DNA from: Streptosporangium sp. NBC_01756
GTDB taxonomy: Bacteria; Actinomycetota; Actinomycetes; Streptosporangiales; Streptosporangiaceae
Assembly (NCBI RefSeq): GCF_035917975.1
Contig: NZ_CP109130.1
Span: 8,804,001 to 8,868,000 of the forward strand
DNA length: 64,000 nt
Direction of reading: 5' to 3'
Positions 7,557-14,940 of the stretch are shown here, one piece after another. The notes under the pieces are model-generated. The model was not told the DNA's origin. It did not search any database and was given only the letters and a program-made list of their open reading frames with translations. Every line of letters begins with the position of its first letter. The first letter of the stretch is position 1. The position numbers were made by a program, and so were the translations under genes.

Positions 7557-8345
7557 ATGTCCGACGAACGAGAATATCGCCTGATGATCACCTCGGACAT
7601 CGAGGATTATGGAGGCCGCCACGATGGTGACCAGGTGGAACTACAAAAAACGCTCATCCGGGTGCTCGACCTAGCTGCCGGAGCGGCGGGCCTGGCGCTT
7701 CTCGACTGGAAGCGACAGCCGCAGGGAGACGGCGAGTTCACCGTCCTGCCGCCGGACACCGACGCCGCAGCCGTCCTGGGCCCCTTTGTCACGGCGCTCG
7801 CACAGGGCGTCGAGGCGGTCAATCGGGGACGGTTCCGTACGCGTTTGCGCCTGGCCGTGCACGGCGGGCACATTCATGTGAACGGTGCCGCCGGGTCGCC
7901 AGGTGGCCACGCCGTACAGTCTGGGCGGCTGGTAGGGGCCGACCCACTGCGCGCTGCCATGAGCGCATGCCCGGAGGCTGATCTCGGGGTGATCGTCTCA
8001 GACCGGATATTCGAGGACTTCGTCGGGCAAGGCTACGGCGGCCCTTCCCATGAGGACTTCCGCCATGTCCACGTGAAGGCCAAGTCCCAAGAGTACCGCG
8101 CCTACATCCACCTTCCCGGGCACAACGTGCACCGGCTTGCCGAGCTGGACGAGTACGACGTCGAATCCGGGGCGTCCAAACGCGGGGTTGAGCCGGATGA
8201 AAGCGCCCGGCATGGCGGGGTCACCGCCGGCCGCGACTACTACGGCGGCAGCACCAACACGGCCAGCGGCAACGGCATCGCGCTCTCGGGCGGCAGGGAC
8301 GCCTTCTTCGGCGAGGATCCGCGGCGAGGAAAGCCGTCCCGATGA
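7557..8345 (+). CDS. Class III nucleotidyl-cyclase-like protein with C-terminal AGRD repeat
   Basis: A 262-residue protein. Residues 1-190 form a class III cyclase fold: SDIEDYG supplies the first metal Asp (D14), GDGEFTVLP the second (D58), and AVHGGHIHV matches the conserved histidine strand. The D14-D58 spacing of 44 equals that of canonical adenylyl cyclases. The usual GxxVNxAxR segment is GGHAVQSGR, with the catalytic Asn replaced by Gln and one residue missing before Arg124, so activity or base specificity may be altered. Residues 222-252 hold two GRD units (TAGRDYYGG and SGGRDAFFG) also present in the next protein. An AGGAGG site precedes the ATG. The stop overlaps the next start (ATGA). 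Family relatives are Pycsar PycC-like cyclases and actinobacterial conflict-system cyclases. Confidence 0.8.
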   Translation: MSDEREYRLMITSDIEDYGGRHDGDQVELQKTLIRVLDLAAGAAGLALLDWKRQPQGDGEFTVLPPDTDAAAVLGPFVTALAQGVEAVNRGRFRTRLRLAVHGGHIHVNGAAGSPGGHAVQSGRLVGADPLRAAMSACPEADLGVIVSDRIFEDFVGQGYGGPSHEDFRHVHVKAKSQEYRAYIHLPGHNVHRLAELDEYDVESGASKRGVEPDESARHGGVTAGRDYYGGSTNTASGNGIALSGGRDAFFGEDPRRGKPSR

Positions 8346-10510
8346 ACGAGGCCGCTCCCGAACCGGACGTCCCCGCCGGGCCGAGCCCCGACGAGGAGGA
8401 GACGTCTTCGCCAGCTGGGGCATCGTCCCAGCCATCCGACCAAGCTGACCGAGATGACCACGACGAGAACGACGCTCAAGATGAACACGATGGGGATGCT
8501 GCGCTGGTCAGCCGCATCCAGCAGGAAGAGGACAACCTGCGGCTGCGGCTGACCAGTCTGCGCAAACTCAATACCGGCAAGGACACCACAGCGGGGCGCG
8601 ACTGGTTCGGCGGTCCCGTCAACCACGCCAGCGACAACGCCAGGGTCTACGGCGCCGGCCGCGACCTCTACTACAACTTCGGCTCGTCCGACGGACCGCC
8701 TGTGCAGACCGCGCCGGTAGCCGGGGAGCGCCTGGAACAGCTCAGAGCCTGCCTGGTTCTCACCGAATCACAGACCCGGCTGGCCAAGCTGCTGGTCGAC
8801 GAGCCACTCCTGCTACTGCGCGGCCCCCGCAACACCGGCAGGACCATGACCGCCATCGCCGCCCTGCTGGATGTCGCCAAGTCGTGCCATCGGCTGATGA
8901 TCAGGGGTGAGCCACTCCGCGTGGACATGGCCGACCTGGAGAAGGGCGCCGGATACCTCCTGCTCGCCGATGAGAGCCCGTGGACGTCGCAACTGGAGGA
9001 GGTCGCCGATCACCTGTCGGCCGTGGCGACGCGCAGCGAGTGCCGCATCGTCGTCTTGGTCGGCCTGGACTACGACCTTCCTCATCGGATGGTGGACCAT
9101 GCGCCGCCAGCCGCTGACCACGTCTTCCGGAAGACGTTCACCTATCTGCTCGGCGATCCGGATGCATGGGATGCGCACAGGTTGGACGAGCACGACATCG
9201 TAGGCCGGCTGTCTGGTTGCCAGCCGGCCGAGGCCTTGCAGCTCGCGGAGCGGCTGGTGGAGGGCGTGCGGCAGGGCCAGGCCATCCTTGATGTGCTGAA
9301 CGCCCAGCCGCTGTTCACTCATACGCGGTTTCACGAACATCTCGACGAAGAGCCGACGAGGTTCGGCCGGTGTTTCCTGGTGAGCAGCGCTGTGCTGCAT
9401 GGCCTGCCCGAACCGGTCGTGTCGGGGGCCGCGCTCGACTTGGCCGAGCAGATCCTCGATGGAAAGCGGGAAAGTGAAGAGCACGACGACAATTTGGTTT
9501 GGGAGCGGCTTGGGAGCTGGCTCAGTTACTCGGGGATCAGCGCGATACAGGGTGCTCGCCGGGGTGAGGGGCGGCGCGTCCAGCTGCGTGATGAGCTTGC
9601 CCCCCTGCTTCTGCCGATGATTTGGGAGGAACTGCCGGCCGTCCGCAGGCACATTTATGCGTGGCTGCGTCGTCTCGGCGAGAGCCCGGACGAGCACGTG
9701 CGGATCAAAGTCGCGCATGCGGTTGGACTGCTCGCGACATGCGACTTCGACCTGATCGAGAGGGAGTTCCTCGATGGGTGGAGTCGTGCCTCCAAGGTTG
9801 GTCAGAAACAACTCGCCGCGTGGGCGCTGGAGGCTGCGGCCAGCGACCCCGAGATAAGGGACCGGGTGGAGGCGCTGCTGCGCAGATGGGCCGAGATCGG
9901 TCCCTATGAACGGCGGACGACGGCGGCGATAGCCTATGGCTCACAAATGAGCATCCGGAACGTCAACGAGGTGCTCGCATCGTTCCGAATGATCACGCGA
10001 ACCACGAAGGGCTACTGGCTCTGCGACGCCGTAGCCCGATCCATTGCCGACATCTACGTGACAGACACCGCACTGACCATCGCCGCGGAACTGGCCGGAT
10101 GGGCGCGCGGCGACGCATTCGGCGGGCGGCTCGCCACCGCGCTCGCACTGGTACGGCTCGGCCCGCTGCGTCATAACGGTACCCGGCCGACCCTGCTCGA
10201 TCATTGCACCGGGACCGACCTGGTCGCTCTATGGACCCACTCTCTGGAGTTGAGCTTGTCTGCCGACGAGATGGCAGGGCAGGGATCAAGCCTGGCAGGC
10301 CGACTGTGGCAGCTGTTCACCGACTGGGTGAGGGAGTGGGACGAACGTCCGTCGCTGCGGCCAGTACTCGAGGGCGTCTTCGGAACCGGTAACTCGGGCA
10401 GCCTCCGACTACGCCGGACCTACCAGCTCTACCTCCTGCTATGGCAGCGGAACGGGACCATTTCCGCCGACCTCTTTCGCCATCTGACCTACATCCTGAA
10501 GGACGGTTAA
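8342..10510 (+). CDS. Large P-loop NTPase with helical-repeat C-terminus (STAND-like)
   Basis: A 722-residue soluble protein. Residues 1-60 are acidic, low-complexity linker. Residues 83-114 repeat the AGRD units of the preceding cyclase (TAGRDWFGG and GAGRDLYYN). A P-loop ATPase follows: Walker A at 161-168 reads GPRNTGRT, with Arg in place of the usual Lys; Walker B at 205-211 reads YLLLADE; a sensor strand RIVVLVGLD lies at 235-243. The C-terminal 400 residues are Leu/Arg/Ala-rich helical pairs resembling HEAT or TPR-like repeats (for example EHVRIKVAHAVGLLATC). The architecture is like signal-transducing STAND ATPases of bacterial conflict systems. Translation is coupled to the cyclase by a 4-base overlap. 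Confidence 0.7.
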   Translation: MNEAAPEPDVPAGPSPDEEETSSPAGASSQPSDQADRDDHDENDAQDEHDGDAALVSRIQQEEDNLRLRLTSLRKLNTGKDTTAGRDWFGGPVNHASDNARVYGAGRDLYYNFGSSDGPPVQTAPVAGERLEQLRACLVLTESQTRLAKLLVDEPLLLLRGPRNTGRTMTAIAALLDVAKSCHRLMIRGEPLRVDMADLEKGAGYLLLADESPWTSQLEEVADHLSAVATRSECRIVVLVGLDYDLPHRMVDHAPPAADHVFRKTFTYLLGDPDAWDAHRLDEHDIVGRLSGCQPAEALQLAERLVEGVRQGQAILDVLNAQPLFTHTRFHEHLDEEPTRFGRCFLVSSAVLHGLPEPVVSGAALDLAEQILDGKRESEEHDDNLVWERLGSWLSYSGISAIQGARRGEGRRVQLRDELAPLLLPMIWEELPAVRRHIYAWLRRLGESPDEHVRIKVAHAVGLLATCDFDLIEREFLDGWSRASKVGQKQLAAWALEAAASDPEIRDRVEALLRRWAEIGPYERRTTAAIAYGSQMSIRNVNEVLASFRMITRTTKGYWLCDAVARSIADIYVTDTALTIAAELAGWARGDAFGGRLATALALVRLGPLRHNGTRPTLLDHCTGTDLVALWTHSLELSLSADEMAGQGSSLAGRLWQLFTDWVREWDERPSLRPVLEGVFGTGNSGSLRLRRTYQLYLLLWQRNGTISADLFRHLTYILKDG

Positions 10511-10513
10511 CCG

Positions 10514-11281
10514 ATGTCGTTTCTCATCCAGCGCTTCACCGCCGCCGAACCATCCTTCCCCGAGGTGAGCAAGGAGCTGGTTTTCTCCGCGCCCGCGCTG
10601 GGAGAGGCGTTCGACTTCGTAGTGGCCGTCCGCCTGTCTCGGCTGCCGAGCGGCAGGCGCGGCCAGTGGACGCCCGATCGAGAGGAGGTCGATCACGTCG
10701 GCGACCTCGTGCGTCAGGCAGTCCGCGCCACGACGCGCAACCACTCCATATTCGAGCCAGACGCAGCCGAGGCAGCGGTCAACGAGACCCTCGACCACTG
10801 CCTCGCGGAGACCTCGCGCGACACCGCGATCATCTCCCGTTGGGGCGCGAGGGCCGAGCTCGAACTGCCCGCGGAGGTAAAGGCAATCAGGCGTGCCCAT
10901 CTGATCGACATGTACGAGATCGAGGCGCGGGCAGAGGCCACGAAATTGCGGATGGAAAAGCTCCGAGAGTCCAGCGAGGTCTGTGAGGAACTCCTGTCCG
11001 AAGCCACCAAGAGCTCGTTCGCGCGCTACGCCATACAGCTCACCGAAAATCCCGACAACGCGGCTGGCATCTTTGAGCAGATGCTCGACGCCCGCCAGGA
11101 GGAAGCCGAGAAACTTCTCACCCTCGTCGTAAAGATCGTGAACGCCCAGCAGTCGGCAGGTGTCTACGATCTCGTGCTCGCCAGCGACAGCGCACTGCGT
11201 GAGGCCTTCGAGCGGCTCGGGGTTCCGCTGCCGCCGGCCGGCCCCGACTCTCTATTCGCCCCCCTCCATGAGATCTCCTGA
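10514..11281 (+). CDS. Coiled-coil, SPFH-like protein of the cyclase operon
   Basis: A 255-residue protein starting 3 bases after the NTPase stop. An N-terminal beta-rich part (LGEAFDFVVAVRLSRLP, residues 28-45) leads into a segment with FEPDAAEAAVNETLDHCL and then a long charged helix (VKAIRRAHLIDMYEIEARAE through LRMEKLRESSE, about residues 120-160), and further helices to the end. This resembles soluble stomatin/SPFH-like proteins found in actinobacterial operons of the same type; the match is by pattern only. No signal peptide or membrane segment is visible. Tight spacing indicates it belongs to the same functional unit as the cyclase and NTPase. Confidence 0.6.
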   Translation: MSFLIQRFTAAEPSFPEVSKELVFSAPALGEAFDFVVAVRLSRLPSGRRGQWTPDREEVDHVGDLVRQAVRATTRNHSIFEPDAAEAAVNETLDHCLAETSRDTAIISRWGARAELELPAEVKAIRRAHLIDMYEIEARAEATKLRMEKLRESSEVCEELLSEATKSSFARYAIQLTENPDNAAGIFEQMLDARQEEAEKLLTLVVKIVNAQQSAGVYDLVLASDSALREAFERLGVPLPPAGPDSLFAPLHEIS

Positions 11282-11308
11282 CCCGACCGCCCGTGACCTC
11301 GCAGATGG

Positions 11309-11824
11309 TTAGCCGGTCAGCGCCGTCAGTGCCAGCCAGGCGACGGTGGTGACGGCCATCAGGGCCATCCAGGGCAGGCTGCGCCGGATCCGCTCATGCT
11401 TGCGCAGCGCGATATCGGCGAGAGTGGAGATCAGTGACCACGCCTCGCGCTGCTGCCTTGCTGCACCGGCGGGCGACGGGACTCCGTCCGCCCGCACCAG
11501 GCCGAACCTATTAGGCCCGGCTGGGCCGGCAAGGCGGGGACGCAGCGCGGCGATGAGCTGGGACCCCGCGATAAGGCATCCAGCCCCGAAGAGCAGGACC
11601 AAGATGACTGCGGCAACCGCCATCGGTGGGCCACTCATCCAGGCCTTGCTCAGATCACCGGCTTGGGCGACCGCGACCGCGGTGAAACCGAGATGGACGG
11701 TGGCCGCAGTGGCCAGCTTGGCATCGGCCTGCTGGACATAGCCATGGAAGATCGTAAGTGTCTGCAAAGAGATGTTGAGCGACTCGACCGCGTTCAACTC
11801 GTCGTTCGCCTTACGTCGCGCCAT
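11309..11824 (-). CDS. Small membrane protein resembling Pycsar effector (DUF5706-like)
   Basis: A 171-residue protein starting at ATG 11824, where GGAGG lies 5 bases upstream. After a helix ending HGYVQQADAKLATAATVHLG it has hydrophobic segments at about residues 39-52, 62-85 (AVAAVILVLLFGAGCLIAG) and 148-168 (PWMALMAVTTVAWLALTAL), so two to three membrane spans. The helix-ADxK-x-hydrophobic pattern is that of DUF5706/PycTM effectors, which bind cyclic UMP or CMP and damage the membrane in Pycsar anti-phage defence. It converges on the cyclase operon with a 27-bp gap. Pycsar effectors are normally co-directional with the cyclase, so the pairing here is an inference. Confidence 0.6.
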   Translation of the reverse strand: MARRKANDELNAVESLNISLQTLTIFHGYVQQADAKLATAATVHLGFTAVAVAQAGDLSKAWMSGPPMAVAAVILVLLFGAGCLIAGSQLIAALRPRLAGPAGPNRFGLVRADGVPSPAGAARQQREAWSLISTLADIALRKHERIRRSLPWMALMAVTTVAWLALTALTG

Positions 11825-11937
11825 CAGGACCTCCGGAGAAGCGGCACTGCCGGGACATCTCCAGCTTCGGCTCATCGCGTGCAGGCGAACCCGCATTTCC
11901 GCTGCCTTTTCGCCATTTCTTGCGGTGCCTGATTCCT

Positions 11938-12125
11938 CATGAACCCGCTGGAGTGAGCGGACAATGGCATGGACGAGGGACTGTCGGCGGTGCGGGAGAG
12001 AAGCCAATCGTGGTAGGCGCGAGCCTGACATGGTAGGCGGTGACAGCATTGGCGGCCAGGGCGCAGCGATCCAGGTGTGCGGTAAACGCGGCGAACGTCG
12101 CTGCAGCCGCCAGGTCGGCGGTGGG
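11938..12125 (-). pseudogene. Tyrosine recombinase N-terminal remnant (frameshifted)
   Basis: The minus strand reads ADLAAAATFAAFTAHLDRC then ANAVTAYH, and continues in a shifted frame with QARAYHDWLLSRTADSP. This is the SAM-like N-terminal domain of an actinobacterial phage-type integrase. The catalytic domain is gone. The fragment lies just upstream of the DUF5706-like gene and next to a long inverted repeat. Confidence 0.55.
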
Positions 12126-12145
12126 TGGGGTCCCGGTAGTACTAC

Positions 12146-12387
12146 GGGTCCAGCCCACATACGCCCAAAACCCACATTGGCCCGGCGTTCCCGCTAGTCA
12201 GGGGCAGGTTTGAGGCCGGAAATCCAGTCGAGTCCACGTACCGAACAACGGTCTCTTATCCCGTACATGGTGATGACCGGGATGGCGTTGACCTGTGGGT
12301 ACACCGCGAGGGCAGCCGTACGACTCGGGCGCGTCATCCGGTACATCGAGATCGGATGTGGGTTTTGGGCGTATGTGGGCTGGACCC
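12146..12387. repeat. MITE-like element with 32-bp perfect terminal inverted repeats
   Basis: Bases 12146-12177 (core CACATACGCCCAAAACCC) and 12356-12387 are perfect reverse complements over 32 bp and enclose 178 bp without a convincing gene. A related 47-bp copy, which also shares the adjoining CCGATCTCGATG, lies at 16864-16910. A 10-bp palindrome GTAGTACTAC abuts the left end at 12136-12145. The structure fits a small non-autonomous element or a duplicated regulatory region. Confidence 0.6.
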
Positions 12388-12579
12388 CACCTGCGGCCGT
12401 CGACCGCGCCCGGCCCGCCGATGGGCCCGCCCGCAACCGACTCGGCGGCACGGGCCAGACGCTCGGTGCGCCGTGATCGGGGTGGACCGTCGCGGGGCCG
12501 GGGCCGGTAGCCACCAGCGCACCCAGCAGAACACGAAGGAACGAAAACCCAGAGCCACCCAGCGGAGTGGGGTGCCTAG

Positions 12580-14280
12580 AAGTCCGCTGAAGATCTTGCT
12601 GGGTTTGTGGTGGCAGGGGTGAGTCTGGCGCGGTCAAGCGACGGCCGGGGCGAGGGTCCAGGCGCCGTCTGTGTGGGTGAGGCCGAGGTTGACCAGAGTG
12701 CGGAGATTGAGAGCAGCGGCGCGGGTATGGAGCCAGGCGTTGTTCTTGATGGCACCCAGATAGCGCAGGCGGCGGTTGCCGTGGGCGACCAGCCAGGCCA
12801 CGCCGCGTTCGACCGGCGGCCGCCAGCGGCGGTAGTCGGCCTGCCATGCCGGGTCGGTCGCGGCTTGGCGGCGAGCGGCGGCCAGCAGGTCATGGTGGAG
12901 ATGGACGTTGACGTTGCGCCCGGTTGTGGCAGTGGTGCAACGGGCCCGCAATGGGCAGGCAGTGCACCGTTTCTTGAACTGGGCGATGCGGGCGCCGCTG
13001 ACCTGCGGTCGGCCTAGGACGACGGCGTGCCCGGCCGGGCAGGTGACCGTGCCCGCGACGGTGTCGACGGTGAAGTCGTCGACGGTGAAGCCACCGGGGA
13101 CGGCTTGGCGTAGCGGGGGCGGCTTGACGATCAGCGTGTGGCCGGCGGCCCGCAGCCTCTGGCGGGCCTGGCCGGTGCCGTAAGCGGCATCGGCCAGCAC
13201 GGTGACCGGCCCGTCTTCGCCGTTCAGCAGCTGTTCGGCCACGGCCGCCTCATGGTGGCCGGCTCCGGTCCCGGGGCGCAGGGCGACGGCGGTGTAGATC
13301 CCGCTTTCCGGTTCCACGGCCAGGTGCGCCTTGTAGCCGTCCTGGCGCTGGGTGCGGTTTTTGTGCACGTGCCGGGCTTCGGGATCGACGCATGAGACGA
13401 TCCGGTCATGAGCGGTGCGCCGGGCGATGCGCCAGCGGCCGTCGGTGCCGTCGGAGCCCTCGGCAGGCTCAACGTCTTGGTAGGCGACCAGCGCGAGCAG
13501 GCCGACCGCGGTGGCGGCCTGCTCGCCCAGCGGCTGTCGGGGCAGATGGGCCAGCAGGCGGATCGCGTCGCCGACCAGCGCATCCACCAACGCCTCCCGC
13601 GCCTGCTCGTCGTTCCAGGCGATGCGTGGCTTGCCCGGATCGCCGGTGTAGTCGTGGCCGGTGCACTGGGCGGCGGCGACCTGATCAGCGCCGGGCACCT
13701 GACGGATTACCCCGCGAACGGCGGCGATCAACTGGGTGATGGTGTCTTGGGTGGCCACCGCGTCATCGAGCACGGTGGAATCCAGCGCCCGCCGCTGCCT
13801 GCCCTTAAGCACCCCGGTGGCGGCGATGACCTCCTTGACCCGGGTGAAGATCCGGTCCGGGTCGGTTGAGCGGGCCAGCCGACGGCGAAAGTAGGTCAGC
13901 AACGACGGATCGAACGCGCTGTCATACAACCCTAGCCCGCAGGCGGCTTTCCACCGCAGGTCACAGCGCAACTGCTGGACCGCCTCGAAGTCCGATACCC
14001 CCGATAGGGCCTGAAGCACCAGGGCCGCGGCCAGCACCTGCGGCGGCATACTCGGTCGCCCGTTGGCCGAGGGGTACATGTCGGTGAACATCTCCGCCGG
14101 AAACAACGCCTGGCGGTGTTCGGCCATGAACGCGAACACGCTCCCTGCCGGGATCAGCTCCCGGCAGGTCTGCCACACATCCGGTCCGATCAGCTCTCCA
14201 GCCCATTCACCCTGCACACCGACGAGTCTGGCCCCGCATCATCTGACGCGAGACCAGAACACAAGATCTTCAGCGGACTT
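12580..14280 (-). mobile_element. Complete IS1182-family insertion sequence
   Basis: The element carries one full-length transposase gene. Inverted ends AAGTCCGCTGAAGATCTTG (12580-12598) and its exact complement (14262-14280) bound it, and CTAG stands on both sides (12576-12579 and 14281-14284), consistent with a 4-bp target duplication, although CTAG is itself a palindrome. The element lies between the MITE-like repeat and the GNAT gene. Its intact ends and gene imply recent insertion. Confidence 0.85.
12634..14217 (-). CDS. IS1182-family transposase
   Basis: A 527-residue DDE transposase starting at GTG 14217. The N-terminal DUF772-type region (FPAEMFTDMYPSANGRPSMP, then LQALSGVSDFEAVQQL) is followed by the first catalytic Asp in RALDSTVLDDAVA, the middle part with DGYKAHLAVEPESGIYTAV, the second Asp in TVLADAAYGTGQ, and a C-terminal Cys cluster (KKRCTACPLRARCTT) before the Glu-containing RPPVERGVAWLV. 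All catalytic residues and length are as in IS1182 elements, so it is probably functional. Confidence 0.92.
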   Translation of the reverse strand: MQGEWAGELIGPDVWQTCRELIPAGSVFAFMAEHRQALFPAEMFTDMYPSANGRPSMPPQVLAAALVLQALSGVSDFEAVQQLRCDLRWKAACGLGLYDSAFDPSLLTYFRRRLARSTDPDRIFTRVKEVIAATGVLKGRQRRALDSTVLDDAVATQDTITQLIAAVRGVIRQVPGADQVAAAQCTGHDYTGDPGKPRIAWNDEQAREALVDALVGDAIRLLAHLPRQPLGEQAATAVGLLALVAYQDVEPAEGSDGTDGRWRIARRTAHDRIVSCVDPEARHVHKNRTQRQDGYKAHLAVEPESGIYTAVALRPGTGAGHHEAAVAEQLLNGEDGPVTVLADAAYGTGQARQRLRAAGHTLIVKPPPLRQAVPGGFTVDDFTVDTVAGTVTCPAGHAVVLGRPQVSGARIAQFKKRCTACPLRARCTTATTGRNVNVHLHHDLLAAARRQAATDPAWQADYRRWRPPVERGVAWLVAHGNRRLRYLGAIKNNAWLHTRAAALNLRTLVNLGLTHTDGAWTLAPAVA

Positions 14281-14302
14281 CTAGCCTGCGCGAGTACTGT
14301 TC

Positions 14303-14845
14303 CTACGGTTTCGGTGTGCGAGACAACCGCCAGACCATGTCAGTGCCGCTTTCGCGAGGAGCAAGCGGAAGGCGGGCATCCTGACGTCTGACCTCGACGA
14401 ATCCCGCACGTCGGGCCACCGCGCCACTGGCGGCGTTAGCGACATCATGGACGATCTCGACATACGCCACGCTCGGCAGGATGAACGCCTGCTCGGCTAA
14501 GAGCGTCGCGGCCAGAGTCGCTAGACCGCAACCGGTCGCAGTCGGGTGCAGCCAGTACCCAATCTCCCGGCCACCGGAATCGGCACTGCCGAACACCGAA
14601 CAGCTGCCGACGATCGCGCTGCGGTAAGCGATCGCATAGTTGTAGGCCTCGCCGCTGTCCCACTGCGGCCCGCAGCATGCGAGAAAGTCGGCGGTGGCCT
14701 GCCTGCTGTGCCCCGCCACCCATGGCATCCACGGACGCAGATGTTCCAGCGACTCCTCGATCAGCTGGAACAGAACCTCGAAGTCCTCCTGCTGCCAACG
14801 CCGCAAGGTAACCTCTCCGCGATCGATAACCGACTGTGGCCTCAT
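14303..14845 (-). CDS. GNAT N-acetyltransferase (RimJ/RimL type)
   Basis: A 180-residue protein. VTLRRWQQEDFEVLFQLIEE near the N-terminus and LRPWMPWV are characteristic of RimJ/RimL-type GNAT enzymes; REIGYWLHPTATGCGLATLA carries the acetyl-CoA-binding loop, followed by NAASGAVARRAGFVEV. They acetylate ribosomal-protein N-termini or small amines. ATG 14845 has GAGGG close upstream. The stop lies 19 bases from the IS1182 end, so transcription may be affected by the insertion. The next gene upstream ends about 95 bases away on the same strand. Confidence 0.85.
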   Translation of the reverse strand: MRPQSVIDRGEVTLRRWQQEDFEVLFQLIEESLEHLRPWMPWVAGHSRQATADFLACCGPQWDSGEAYNYAIAYRSAIVGSCSVFGSADSGGREIGYWLHPTATGCGLATLAATLLAEQAFILPSVAYVEIVHDVANAASGAVARRAGFVEVRRQDARLPLAPRESGTDMVWRLSRTPKP

Positions 14846-14940
14846 GCCCTCGATGATCGTCCACCCCCGGCCCGGCCGACGGCCGCCTGGTCGACGTCGA
14901 CGACGGTATGGAAAAACGCGCCGCGCCCGCTCAGCAGACG

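Noticed and set aside
6708..11824. Labelling the cyclase block as a canonical Pycsar system
   Set aside because: The effector is convergent instead of co-directional, the cyclase's Asn-Arg segment is altered, and an NTPase, an SPFH-like protein and a Crp/Fnr regulator are added; only a Pycsar-like relation is claimed.
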